NCBI GenBank assembly: GCA_003049465.1
Contig: PYSS01000048.1
Span: forward strand, 186,001 to 250,000
Source of the DNA: Magnaporthiopsis rhizophila
Taxonomy: Eukaryota; Ascomycota; Sordariomycetes; Magnaporthales; Magnaporthaceae
DNA length: 64,000 nt
Direction of reading: 5' to 3'
Shown here: positions 10,868 through 21,894 of the stretch, in pieces
Position numbering within the stretch: position 1 is the first letter of the stretch
Layout of the letters: each line of letters opens with the position of its first letter
Made by a program: the position numbers and the translations under genes
The notes under the pieces: generated by a model
What the model was told of the DNA's origin: nothing
What the model saw: the letters and a program-made list of their open reading frames with translations, nothing else
Databases searched by the model: none

Positions 10868-11888
10868 GATGATGACACTATGTGTTGTCCGTCCTCTTGG
10901 GCAGGGACGGCTTGTCGAGATGGGGTTTGGTTAACTCGGTAACCACCGGTGCCAAGCACCCGTACGGCTGGCTGGGGATCCCGAGAAAGGCTGTCTGTGG
11001 ATTGCCTGGGCAAGTCTATATATAATGAGACCTGGCTTCCGCCACGGCGAGCGCCCAGATACTTGGAAAGGGTTCTTTGGTGGGTGCAATGGGGAATATG
11101 GCCCGGCAACAGAATATCCCGCCTCGAAACGAGCGAGCCAAGCTCTTCTTACGATGAGGAGGGACACCACGGGCCGAGTGAGCTCCTCGGCTGCCTTGCT
11201 GGAAAACTCTCCCCGGCCAAGTCTCATATGTGGGAACTATTCGCCTTGGTGAGGTCTTAGGTCAAATGCCGTTCCCTATAGATTAAAAAGCGTGCTCGGG
11301 GCGCTCATTGGCCACGCTCTCTCATGCCGGGGACCATCATTCCCACCTGTCATGCTCAGCCTTGGCCCCCGGGGGCCCGGCCGGGGCAGCGGAGGTTTGG
11401 GGAGGTGCGGGGCAGGCGCGACATGGTGGGGAGGGTAATTCAGGTCGGCAAAACCGACCAAATCGCCCGCCAAACTCGTGGCGTAGGCGCCGACGGCAGA
11501 TATGCCGACAGAAGGTGACATCTATTGATATCGGTTGATAAAACCGAGCTGGCTTTGAACTGCTGGCTTCGCCGCCTCATTCGGTTCGTATTGTTGGCGA
11601 AGGGCGGAACCGAGGAGTTGAGAGAGGAAGTCCGCTGAGCCGCAGGAACGAGCATAACCAAGATGTGCCGTGCCGGTTTCCCCAATGCAACCATGCCGCC
11701 CGCCCCACTCGCCAAGCCAGAACAGACAGGCGAACCATGGCCCACGTTCGAAGGTAGATGGGCAGATGCTGGACACCCATCAGACGGACATGGCCGTCAG
11801 GCGCATTACGTCGCCGCTTCTAAGCCCAACCCAGAACCACAGCGCGCTGGCCACGGTGGCCTCCTCCCAGTCGCGGCCCGAGGGGCTG
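10868..11888. other. Intergenic region
   Basis: About 1 kb upstream of the dehydrogenase with no supported gene; moderately GC-rich with short motif-free frames. Confidence 0.45.
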
Positions 11889-12700
11889 GTCAGGCCAGGC
11901 CGGGGAAGGCGACGACCGTGAAGGCGTTTGTCCACGAACGCGGCGCGTTGTAGCACACCACCGCAGACACCTCGTCCGCACCGTCGTCGGCCCGTACCGG
12001 CTCCCACCCGGGCATCGTCCTCAATCCCAGTAGCGCAGTGGCCTGACCGCCGTCCCTCGCGCCGTGCTAGCGAAACTGCTACTCCTCCGCCATATCGCCG
12101 CGGTATGGGCGGCGGATTCGCGTGTCGAAGCACACGACGTGGTCCTTGGTGTCCGTGCTAGTCGTGCGCCCGTGTGGGATGACGACGTCGAGCTAGGAGC
12201 CTGTGAACCGACGCATGCTGTTGTTCCTATAGAGCCGGCCTAGAGCGGTGGCTTGGTGTTATTCCTACTGAGACGGCTCGTCGTCATCAGCAGCATCGGC
12301 GGCATCGACCTGCTATCAAAGAGCTTGATGAGAGTATCGCTCATCAGGCCAGCAGGCCCGGTGACGGCGAAGAGCTTCTCCCCGTCCGAAGGTCCTAGGT
12401 GGAGCGCCAGGCCGAGATGCCTCTGCTGTGGGTAACCGTTCGTGACCGCGGGGGGGACGACCGGAGGGGTTTTTGTTGACGTTGGTGCCGCATACGACTG
12501 CCATCCTCGCCGAACCTATAACTTGCCAACAGGTCTCAGAACTCATCGTCGCAGTAGTCATCGAGCGGGCTATCCTCCCTCTGATAGTGGTGTCGGTGGC
12601 GAGTAGGTTGTCCTCGATTTTGATGGGAGAGTCGATGTCTTTCAAAACCGGGCCCCATTTCTCGGATGGCAAAACCCTCGCCCCGAGTGCCTGGTGAAAT
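11889..12700 (-). pseudogene. Possible decayed gene of unknown family
   Basis: Reading the minus strand downward, several protein-like segments appear in successive frames, each cut by stops: a stretch with EDNLLATDTTIRGR (near 12620), RHLGLALHLGPSDGEK (near 12410), KDHVVCFDTRIRRPYRGD (near 12130) and MPGWEPVRADDG (near 12000) followed by AFTVVAFPGLA and a stop near 11890. No single exon model with good splice sites joins them. I do not recognise the family. This could be a frameshifted relic, or chance open frames. Confidence 0.25.
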
Positions 12701-13066
12701 TCTCCTGCTGCCTCTTGTAATGACTCTGAAGTCGCGTTTTTTTTTTTTTTTTGGCCGAGGCGGCGCGTCGCTAGCCCCGACGACACAAGTACAGATGCAG
12801 ACACGCATCTTCGTGTGTTCCACCAAGCATCTAATAACGGCGTAGCCGTATGTTAGCAAAGGATCCCTCGTTGCCTCATGTGGAAGTGCCATGCCTGGGC
12901 CAGCCGCACAAGGGAAGGGTAGTTACCTCCAACATAACCGCTCTTTGTCTTAACCCCCGCTGCTTCTTCGGGGACGCTTCAGCGCATCTATGCATCTGAA
13001 TGACCGGCCAGAGCAAAGACCAGATTAAATGTCAAATACCACGGACCTTATGAACGATAGAGTGAT
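12701..13066. other. Intergenic region with T16 tract
   Basis: No gene seen. A run of 16 T lies at 12737-12752. Confidence 0.45.
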
Positions 13067-14023
13067 TCACGCGCCAGTTGCTGGTGTCGAGACAGAAGCG
13101 TCTGCATCGACAACCGTGTCGAACGGCTCGCGGGGCTTCAGGGTCTTGTCTTCTGGGCCGTGTGGGCCAAAGAACCAGTTCCGAAAAGAGTGGTCGTCAG
13201 GGACCGGCCGTTGCTTCAGGTTATAGTGGCCGTACTTGACGGTGCTCCAGAAAAGATCGGTGCGACAGAGCATGAACTCCTGGGCCCACGGCGGAAATGC
13301 CATACGTGTTCCCGCCGTCGGCGTGCTGCTTTGGGAGGATGGGTCGGTGGCTTCACCCCCGTTGGCGCTGATCGAGATGGCGGCATTGGCGGCGTCGACG
13401 AGCTCGGGCACCGTCACCAGGTCGGCCACGTCGAGCCGAAAGCGGAACCAGAGAATAATGGCAGCCTCCTCGCTCTCGCTCAGCAGCGCGTTCTTGTCGC
13501 CGGGCCAGGCATTTCCAATAGGGCCCACGGCACCCTCCCCGATGCGACTGGCTACCACATACTGCGAGCGAGGCCTCGGTCTGCGGCGGGGGCGCGTGGA
13601 CTTGGGAGGCCACGACGGCGGCCTGCCGGGACCGCGAGGCGCTGGCGGAAGCGTTGTAACCTGGGGTCTAGGTGGCGGCGGGGGAGAGGACGTGGATGGC
13701 GGTCCATCATCGGCATTCTCAACAAACGGCGGCAGCAGAGCCTGTGCGGCCCTGGCGCTAGCATCCAGGACGGCAGGGTCGGTGGGGGGCACAGGCATGC
13801 GGCGGTAGTCGAGACGGCGGCTCCCGCGCAGCCAGCGGCACAGCAGAGAGTATTCGATGTCCCAACGTGCGCAAAGTATGCGGCGTGTCTCGGTGGTTTT
13901 ATGCCCAGCGCGTACTATCGCATCCCACTCCCGCTTGGCTAGGTCGGCGCGGACAGTGAGTTTCCGCAGCTCCTCGGGCCAGACATGGTGATAGTTCTTG
14001 TGGCGCAACGACTGCTGCTCCAT
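13067..14023 (-). CDS. Hypothetical protein with possible helix-turn-helix segments
   Basis: Single exon, 318 residues, ATG at 14023. I do not recognise the family. The N-terminal 70 residues (from HVWPEELRKL to CRWLRGSRRL) look all-helical with basic residues and could be a DNA-binding helix-turn-helix. A Pro/Ser/Arg-rich linker follows, then a second helical block (LSESEEAAIILWFRFRLDVADL) and a C-terminal region with FPPWAQEFML and FRNWFFGPHG. The two helical blocks recall the HTH pairs of pogo/Tc5-type transposases, but no DDE catalytic core is present. The minus-strand reading is preferred because it is more protein-like than the Arg-rich antisense frame. Confidence 0.5.
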   Translation of the reverse strand: MEQQSLRHKNYHHVWPEELRKLTVRADLAKREWDAIVRAGHKTTETRRILCARWDIEYSLLCRWLRGSRRLDYRRMPVPPTDPAVLDASARAAQALLPPFVENADDGPPSTSSPPPPPRPQVTTLPPAPRGPGRPPSWPPKSTRPRRRPRPRSQYVVASRIGEGAVGPIGNAWPGDKNALLSESEEAAIILWFRFRLDVADLVTVPELVDAANAAISISANGGEATDPSSQSSTPTAGTRMAFPPWAQEFMLCRTDLFWSTVKYGHYNLKQRPVPDDHSFRNWFFGPHGPEDKTLKPREPFDTVVDADASVSTPATGA

Positions 14024-14465
14024 TACGAGGCGTCCAGGTCACGTGCGAGAAACAAGCAGCAGGTATTTGCTGTAAGTCAATTTTGTCTCACTTTGTCGAG
14101 TATTCGAGGCGATCGATGGCGATGTTGGGACGGGAACGCGTCTGCCACGATTTCAAACGCCAATAGCACCTGGCACAGTGCCTTACGTCAGCACTTCACT
14201 GGGAACAGGGGTCCACTTTGTGGCTTGGCATACGCCGAGGCTTCCGTCGTTCCAGCACATGAGTTTTCCCAAAGGCTAACGCCGCAGTTTCTAGGTAGGT
14301 ACACGTCTGAACATCCGATAATAGCATTATAGCATCGGCATGCTTCTAGACGGGCGGACACGGAGAGGCCCGTGAACGCCGAGAAAAAAAAAAGGGCTCG
14401 CTTCCCGTCCGCTGAACAAAATGGAAAAACAAAGGCGAGAACGAGCCAGGAGTCATGCCAGCCGT
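14024..14465. other. Intergenic region
   Basis: About 440 bases between the orphan's start and the 3' end of the small Gly-rich gene; no feature seen beyond a short A run near 14385. Confidence 0.45.
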
Positions 14466-14687
14466 CTAGCAGCGTCTCCTGCGGCCCCAGCCACCTCCTC
14501 CCATGCGACGGCCGCCGCCGCCACCCATACGCCCGCCACCCATGCCCCCGCCTATGTGTCCTCCCATGTGTCCGCCGCCCATGCCCATGCCGCCGCCTCC
14601 ATGATGGTGGTTGACTACCACAGGACGCGCACCCATACCGCCGCCGCCGTATCTGCGGCGCCTGCTGCTGCCGAGTCCGAAGCACAT
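14466..14687 (-). CDS. Small Gly/His/Met-rich protein (MCFG type)
   Basis: A 73-residue frame starts MCFGLGSSRRRRYGG and ends in a GWGRRRRC tail. In between it is nearly all Gly, Met, His and Arg in MGGG/HMGG-like units. Small fungal proteins starting MCFG and rich in Gly/Tyr/Arg are common and uncharacterised. The start is chosen at 14687 because that is where the recognisable MCFG begins; the frame is open further upstream to about 14939, but that part looks like leader or intron. The ends are basic with a terminal Cys. No function is assigned; metal binding through His/Met/Cys is conceivable but unsupported. Confidence 0.5.
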   Translation of the reverse strand: MCFGLGSSRRRRYGGGGMGARPVVVNHHHGGGGMGMGGGHMGGHIGGGMGGGRMGGGGGRRMGGGGWGRRRRC

Positions 14688-16908
14688 GATGGCTCTCGCG
14701 GGTGTGAAGGTTTGTTTTTCGTGTGTGTTGAGAATGGTTTTCTGCTGTACAACTGTCAGGGAGCTCCTGGATTCAATCCCTTTGTCACGCCTTCTTTGGT
14801 GAGGACGAAATGACATACCTTGAGATGGCTGTGGTGCCGTCAAGCTCGTCTGTGAGAGTATTGTTGTGGTGTCATCCAAATTATTGGGTTGGTATGATCT
14901 AGCAAGATGAACCGGCGAGAAGAACAGCAGAACGGACACGCCTTTATAGACAGGAACCGAGCATATCCCGCCCCAAGAGTCCTATCCATATACGATGACG
15001 CTCATTCATCCTCACGGCGCCGTGCTGGGCATACGTCTCCTAGCTGTCTTCCGTCAAGAAGATATTTTGCGGCAGACCAAGAAAGGACCCGGCAGAACGT
15101 CATGATACAGTGTACTTCGGACGATTTTGGGAGGGCTGGAACGTGGAAGATACCAGCCACAGCCGCCAAGTTGGCCAGGTGGCGCAATGACGCTCGTGCC
15201 GCGGGATCTCGGCACGGAGCAGGTCATCTCGGGACCCTTCAGACCTCTCGCCCAGGAACTAGCCGCCGTATGTGTGGCGGACGGTGATCTCCGCCGCGTG
15301 CAGCAGCATGCAGGAATTCGGGGCACGACCCACTATGCCGTCAGTCAAGACTCGAGGCCGCGCGTTGCTCTTTCTTGGGCTGTCGACACACGACGCTTCC
15401 AAGCCGTCTTATCAAAAAGCTGCAAGTGATGTACCCGGTCACTGCTCTATAATTTGGTTTGGTGGCTGGGCCCGGAATGGATTGCCTTAGCGCGGAGGTG
15501 GTGACATCATTTCGTATCGGCACTCCAAGTGTCCCGATTATGTCATTAGCCCCTCCAGGCCAAGGCTTCCATGGAGGTTCCTCATGGATGACCTATTGAG
15601 ATGCTGTTTTGCGGCGGGCGCGGTCAGGGCACCTTATCAGTAAACAGACAACGCAGGTATGGATGTATCCTCAGACACCCGACGTTCCGGGCAAGGTTCT
15701 ACCAACCGCGCCACCATCCGAAGCGGAACAAACCAACCGCGATCCCGGCTTAGGAACCGATCGACGGTATACCTGAGCAGCCCTGGCGCAGTAACGCCAG
15801 GGATCAAAGCAGGAGGCCATGAAAGAATCCCTTGGCTTATCCAGATTCCTTTGTCTTCTCGCCTTTCTTCACAATGGAATCATTGCGCTCAGCTTTGACA
15901 AGCTTCGAGCATGCAGGAACCCGCAAAAATGGGAGAGAGACCTTCTTGTTCGTAATCTTCGAGTGTACCCAATAAAAAAAAAAAAAAAAAAAAAAAAAGA
16001 ACTTGCCGTTGGGCCGACTGGGTTGAGGTGATGCGTTGGGGTCGACGTTCAAAATGTTTCTCGCCCAGAGCGTCCGGGTGCGGAGGAACTTGCCTGCGGC
16101 ACGTAGCTCTGCTCCTGCTGACTGCCCTTTTGGGAGAAAACGAGCGAAAAAAAGGTATCTCCAAGTCTACATCAAAAAGCACCAGGGTGGCTTTCCCACG
16201 TGTTGAGCAGGTGGGCTCAGGCAGCATTGCAACCGACAGATTCGTGAAATGCCAACGTCGCCCTGCCTTGAAGTTAGTGGACAACCTATACCCAGCCCGA
16301 TGATGACGTCACACCCAGCTTGCCGGGGCGCCCCAAGTTGATTTTGATCAGCCAACCGCCGGGCAGAGGTGACCTGGACGTGGCCCAATCGCCAGCTAGC
16401 GACTGAAAAAAATGCGAAAGAGAAAAGCAATCCACGACCGTGGATGGTGTAGCTGCCCGTCCGCGCTCTCCTTCTCACGCCCAGCATGTCTTCGTCCCGT
16501 CCGAACCCTTCCTTCGACGGGGACATCCGCCCCTAGCTAGTGAATCACTTAGGAATAGGACATGGCTCATTCCCAGATCGTGTTCGGTGTTCGTTTCCCA
16601 TTTTCACTGCCCCGTATTCTGTCATACAAAAAAAATGCACACGGTCAATTTTCAATAACCGTAACGAGCACGGCTGGACGATCGACGGATGAGCAGTCCT
16701 CCCCCACCCATGTCCATCCGCCAGCCGCCACACCATAGGCAAAAAGTCCCCATCCTTTCACACATACCACCATGATCCTCCCTGGGGACCCGGAAAAGTA
16801 ACAAACAAACATCAACGTTCCCGGCAGAGATACCCCCGGTCTTCCTCCCCTGCGTGATTACATACAGGCCAAAAAATCACCACCAAAAAAGACGCACACC
16901 ACCCCGCC
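14688..16908. other. Gene-poor region
   Basis: About 2.2 kb with no supported gene. It contains a run of 25 A at 15974-15998. Open frames are short and lack motifs, and no tRNA-like fold was recognised. Confidence 0.5.
15974..15998. repeat. Homopolymer A25
   Basis: Uninterrupted run of 25 A between unrelated flanks; no terminal duplications or element body recognised beside it. Confidence 0.95.
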
Positions 16909-17503
16909 ATGCCCTTCCCATCAGCCCTCCTGCTCCTCGGGGCCGCCTTCGTGAGCGGCTACGCCTTCGTCGAGCACACGCGGGCGACGCTGCGGCTCAA
17001 GCTAAAGTACGAAGAAAAAGGCCGCAAGGCCGCCAGGTGGAGCAGCTCGGTCGAGCGCCTGATGTGGGACACGCGCACCGCCATTGCCTTTGGCCTGGTC
17101 GCCGTAAGTCTTGTCTTGGGATTTTCCTCCTCGTTCGGTTTTCTCATCTCGTGAAACCCCAAACCCAAGGTAGTTGACCACCTAACCCGGTAACTAATAA
17201 ATAAAAAAAAAACAGTCCGCAATATCCTTCCTCTCCGCGCTAAACCTCCTCTTCTTCAACGTCCTCCTCCCGCCCTCGGCCGACGGCTGGATTCCCTACC
17301 GCGCCATATGGGCCGGCCTCGTGGCCGCGGTGCAGCACTACGCCTGGGACCACATGCGCTCCTTTTGGCGCGGAAAGCCAAAGGTGCCCATGATGGCCGA
17401 GTGGAACGCCGCCACCGACGAGAGCAGGGACGTGACCGAGCTGCTCGGCGTCCTACGTTTCATCTGGGTGCTGGTAGCCTTGCTCAAGCTGGCCAGCCTG
17501 TGA
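16909..17503 (+). CDS. Small integral membrane protein, function unknown
   Basis: Two exons, 16909-17103 and 17216-17503, give 160 residues; the 112-nt intron has GTAAGT, a TAACTAAT branch point and AACAG. The protein starts MPFPSALLLLGAAFVSGYAF, a transmembrane or signal-anchor segment, then a basic loop, a second hydrophobic stretch spanning the splice junction (AIAFGLVASAISFLSALNL), a third (YRAIWAGLVAAVQHYAW) and a fourth at the C-terminus (LRFIWVLVALLKLASL). About four membrane spans are expected. I do not recognise a named family. Splicing is supported by the hydrophobic helix that continues across the junction. Confidence 0.75.
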
Positions 17504-18043
17504 CGGGGAAAGAGAAAATTTCAGATTTTGGCTTAAAGAGGCGTATGGGTAGAGAGAAAAATAGACCCAGAGGCGTTTACGGCGAGCAAAAGCGATGCAT
17601 CAGAGGTCGGGTTCAAATAGAGTTTCCGTCAGGTCATGTCATTTCCACATTTGATCTGGTGATACTGGGCCCCACGGGTTATTCCCTGGGGGTTAATAGC
17701 ATATAATGTATGCTGCTAGCAAGAAAAGAAATACTTCTGCAAGAAGTAATGAAGGTATCGAAGTGAATGCAGGAGATCAGACGGATCTGGCGGCAAGCGA
17801 CAAAAAAGAAAGCGTATCCCACCCGCAAAATACTTCGCAGCGTCCGGCACATGTTGAATTGCCCTCCTCATCTCGGTTCATTCTCTGGACAATTTTAATT
17901 CCTTCCCTAGGTCATCTTTTCCCGGCGTCGCTGGACGCCAGCGTGTTGCAGCCGCTGTGTCCTTTTTTTTTTTTTTTTTTTTCGTTCTTCATCAGTCTAC
18001 TTCCACCGGTCTCCGTTCAAACGGCATGCCCCAGACGTCTGAC
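17504..18043. other. Intergenic region with T20 tract
   Basis: Region between convergent genes. It holds a run of 20 T at 17963-17982. No gene seen. Confidence 0.5.
17963..17982. repeat. Homopolymer T20
   Basis: Run of 20 T about 60 bases past the 3' end of the ENA-type ATPase gene. Confidence 0.95.
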
Positions 18044-21000
18044 CTAGACCTGCAGTTGCGCTGCGTCAACAGTCTTAGCCTGCAGGCCCATGCCAAACCT
18101 GCGCTTGACAGCCTTCCACGACTCAATGAGAGCAACGTAGACGACGACGCAGGCCATAACCACGCCCCATTCCCACGTGATGGCCTCGTGCTTGAAGACC
18201 ATGTGGTTGATGACGGGTATGTAGATGACCGGGAACGTGAAGAGGAAGCCCGCGGCCACGGCCCAGAACAGGAACCTGTTGCGCATGACGGTGCGGAACA
18301 CAGCCGTGGGGCCGCGCCAAAGTTCCGGGTTCATGTTAAACAGCGATCGAGTGAAGTGCTTGACTTCCCAGGCCGTGACGAGCAGAAGGAAAGTGAGCGT
18401 CGCGTATGTGGTCGCACGGGCGCGGAACACGACGCCACAAGTATCGTTGTAACCGTCGTTGCAGCCACGGCCCAGACCGTTAGCGCCAGGGAGGCCGTAT
18501 GCGACCGACGAGAAGGCCGCGAGGCATAGACCACCCATGAGGGTGCCGTAGATCATCTTGTCGCGGATCAGATCCCAAGTGAAGACGCCAATGCGCACAT
18601 CGTGGGGCGGGCGCGAGAGAATGTCTGGCTGCATCTCTTCTATGCCGAGACCCAGGGCCAGGAACGAGGACGTGATCAGGTTGACCCATAGGATCTCAAT
18701 GGGTGACAGAGGGAAGATGGAAACTCCAGTCTTGTCCTTGAAGGCAAGGCCAATCAGGAGAAGGATGACCTGAGCGATGTTCGAGATGAGGAGGTGCAAA
18801 AGAAACTAGACATGCAGTTGTTAGCAAATTGTGATTCCCATTTTCTCCCTTATTGAAGCCCGAATCTGTTTGCTTACCTTCTGGATGTTGTCAAACAGCC
18901 GTCGTCCCTCTTGGATAGCCGTGACGATGGAGGCAAAGTTATCATCCGTCAACACCATGTCAGCAGCCTCTTTGGCAACGTCGCTTCCGCGGTCGCCCAT
19001 AGCAATACCGACATCGGCCTTCTTCAGCGCAGGCGAGTCGTTGACGCCGTCGCCCGTCATGACGCAAAAGGCGCGGCGGCGATGCATGGCCTCGAGCATC
19101 CGGACCTTGGTCAGCGGGCTGCATCGCGCAAGCACAATAGGAAGCTTCCCCAGGCGGTCGACTTCCTCGTTGGAAAGGGCATCGAATTTGGCCGCTGCCA
19201 TGACCGCGTGGTGAGGAAGGGGATCCATCGAGCGGTCCAGGATGCCGACCTCGTATGCGATGGCCGTGGCCGTCTTGATGTGGTCTCCAGTAACCATATG
19301 AACCGAGATACCGGCCTTCAGGCACTTTTGCACCGCGTCACGCGTCTCATTGCGGGGAGGATCGTACAGTCCGGCTAGGCCAAGGAAACGGAGACCAGAC
19401 TCGACCTGGGGCCGCTCCGACAGGTCAACGTCTGCTTCGACGGCCTTGCTAGCGACACAGAGAACTCGAAGACCCTCAGACGCGAGCTCGTCCGCCTTCG
19501 CGGCGATCCTCTGCTTCAGGCTATCCGAGTCCTGGAGGAGGGGCATGACCGTCTCGACGGCGCCCTTGGTGTAAACCCATCGTAGATTAGAATTCTTAGT
19601 TTCATAAACCACGCTCATGAGCTTGCACGACGAGTCAAAGGGGAACTCGGAAACCAGCCTGCGCCCATCTTGCAGCAGGAGATCCGGTTTGCCCTTGCCG
19701 AAACGCATGGCGAAGACCTGCAGCGCGATTTCGGTAGGCTCGCCCACACCGGTCCAGGTGCCGGGCGAGGCGAGCGTGGCAGTGGCCGTCGTGACCGATT
19801 CGCTTTCCGACTCATTGGCCTTGCCATCCGAGACGGTGGCGTTATTGCACAGCGCGATGGACTCTACGAAACTGCTGAAGGGAGAGGACTGGATGGCCTC
19901 CGCGGCCTGCTTCTCATCAGTGACTTCTGTGACCGTGACGGTCCCGCTGGTAGGGTCGTGGGAGTCGGTCGTGTTCTCCACCAAAGCCGTGGTCCCGTCG
20001 GGAAGCCACACCTTGCGTGTGATCATGCGGCCTTGGGTCAGCGTGCCAGTCTTGTCGGAGCAAATGTTGGTGACGCCACCAACGGCCTCCAGGGCCGACA
20101 TCTTGCGGACGATGACGTTGCCCTTGGCCATGGCCTTGGAGCCGACAGCCATGGTGATGGTCAAAACGGCGATGAGGGATTCCGGAATAACGGCAACCCC
20201 GACGCAGATGCCGTAGAGGAGCACCTGGTTGCCAACCCGCCAGCCGCTGGCGGAGAAGACGATGATAACGAGGAGCAGGGCGAGGCCGAAGAGAAGCAGA
20301 GCGAACTTGCTCAGCTTAACCTGGAGGGGCGTGCCCTCGAGGCCGAGGATGCGGCGGGTGCCGTTCTTGATGCGGATCAGGGTACGGGCGGTAGCCGACT
20401 TGTCGGCCGCTATATCCTTTTTACGTCGCAGCATCCCGGCGATCTTGCCGACTTCGGTGTCCATGCCGGTGCTGGCAACGATGCCCGTGGCACGACCACG
20501 CGTCACAGTGGCGGCCGAGTAGACCATGTTCAGACGGTCTCCCAGGGGCACATCGGGCTCGTCCAGGACGGCCTCGGGGTGCTTGCTGATGGGGACGGAC
20601 TCTCCGGTGAGGAGAGCCTCGTCGACCGACAGGTTGATGCCGCTGACCAGTCGCAGATCGGCTGGGATGACATCGCCGACGCTGATCATGACCAGGTCTC
20701 CCTTGACGAGCATCTCGGCCTTGATCGTCTCGACCTGGCCATTGCGGATCACTTTGCAGGTCGGGGCAGACAGTGCGTAGAGGGACTGGATGGTCTTTTC
20801 GGCCTTGTAGTCCTGGACCAATCTGTATGTGGTCGGCGTTTCTGTTAGTCGTGTGCTGACACCTTTTGCACCATGAATCGATGGTCTGGACAGGAGCGGG
20901 TGCGAGTGGGGGTGACATGACAGGCGCCCGTGGATGGCACCCAGCGGGAAGGCGGGAGCCTGGTCCGGGACATTCGGATTGGGCGACAGGGTAGGCCGGA

Positions 21001-21894
21001 CAGGGGCACGATGTTCAGGTGGATTCTCAACACTACACCGCCTGGGAACTTTCCCTCAGGCAGGCCCTGCCCTTGCATGGAAGCATGCGCGTGCAATCCC
21101 AGCCTAACTCAATTCGATCCCGCGTCCCCTCCATCCGTCCCACCTCTGATGCGGTCTGTCCAATATCTGCCCACGTGCCGCGCCAAGCATTCTGCAAGGC
21201 GTATGCGGTGATTCCATTCAAGGAAAGAGAGGTAGGGAATGGCGGGAATTTGAAACTCGGGAGAAGGAGAATGGAAGGGGAAAGAAAAAAGTAGTGCTTA
21301 CCCAACGATGATGTTGAGGACGATGACGGCCGTGATAACACCGCCCTCGATGTAGTCGTCAATGCAGAATGAGAGCACCATGACGACGAGGAGTACAATG
21401 GTCAGGCTGTTGGAGATCTGCCTTAGGAAAATCTCCCAAAGGGAAACTCCCTTGGCGCCCTGGATCTTGTTGGCGCCATGGCTGCCGTAGCGGAGCGCGG
21501 CCTCGGCGGCGCTGAGGCCCTCCTCAAGGTCCGTCTGGTAGAGAGCGGCGAGTTCCGAGATGGGGACGCAGTGGGCGGCCGGGCCGCTGTCGGCGTAGCC
21601 GGGCGTAGGCTCGATGGCACCATTGCTAACGCTGGCAATAGTGGACGAGCTCGAGGTGGCGGGCGAGGCTGCCTGAGGACCCGAGAGAGTAGGGGTTTGA
21701 TGGTATGAGGAGGTGGAGGAGGCGGCGGCGGCGGCGACGCGCTGGGTCGGCTGCTGCTGCTTCTCTATGGCTGCTGCTTGTTGTTGAGGCGTTCCGTGAA
21801 AGCCACTACTACCAGTTGGTGGCTCGTCTTGCTCGGCGACGGTCTCCGAGGAATCGAGATTTGCACCATGCCTGGCGGTGTCGGATTTTCCCAT
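18044..21894 (-). CDS. ENA1: P-type ATPase, ENA family (Na+/Li+/K+ efflux, type IID)
   Basis: Three exons on the minus strand, 21894-21302, 20822-18878 and 18805-18044, give 1099 residues. The junctions restore conserved text: LNIIVGLVQDYKAEKT across intron 1 and DNIQKFLLHLLISN across intron 2. P-type ATPase signatures are complete: LLTGES (about 270-273), CSDKTGTLTQG with the phosphorylated Asp at about 454, and MTGDGVNDSPALK. Overall text matches ENA-type pumps, which export Na+ (and K+ at high pH) at the plasma membrane. An N-terminal extension of about 110 residues rich in Gln, Ser and Ala precedes the cation-ATPase N-domain. Intron 1 is unusually long (479 nt). The exact paralogue is not known, so the symbol marks the family. 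Confidence 0.93.

Noticed and set aside
15974..15998. A25 as the tail of a SINE or other retroelement
   Set aside because: No element body, internal promoter or target-site duplication recognised beside it, and flanks differ from other tracts.
19670..20848. 392-codon plus-strand frame over the ENA gene
   Set aside because: Antisense shadow; the minus-strand P-type ATPase motifs are unambiguous.
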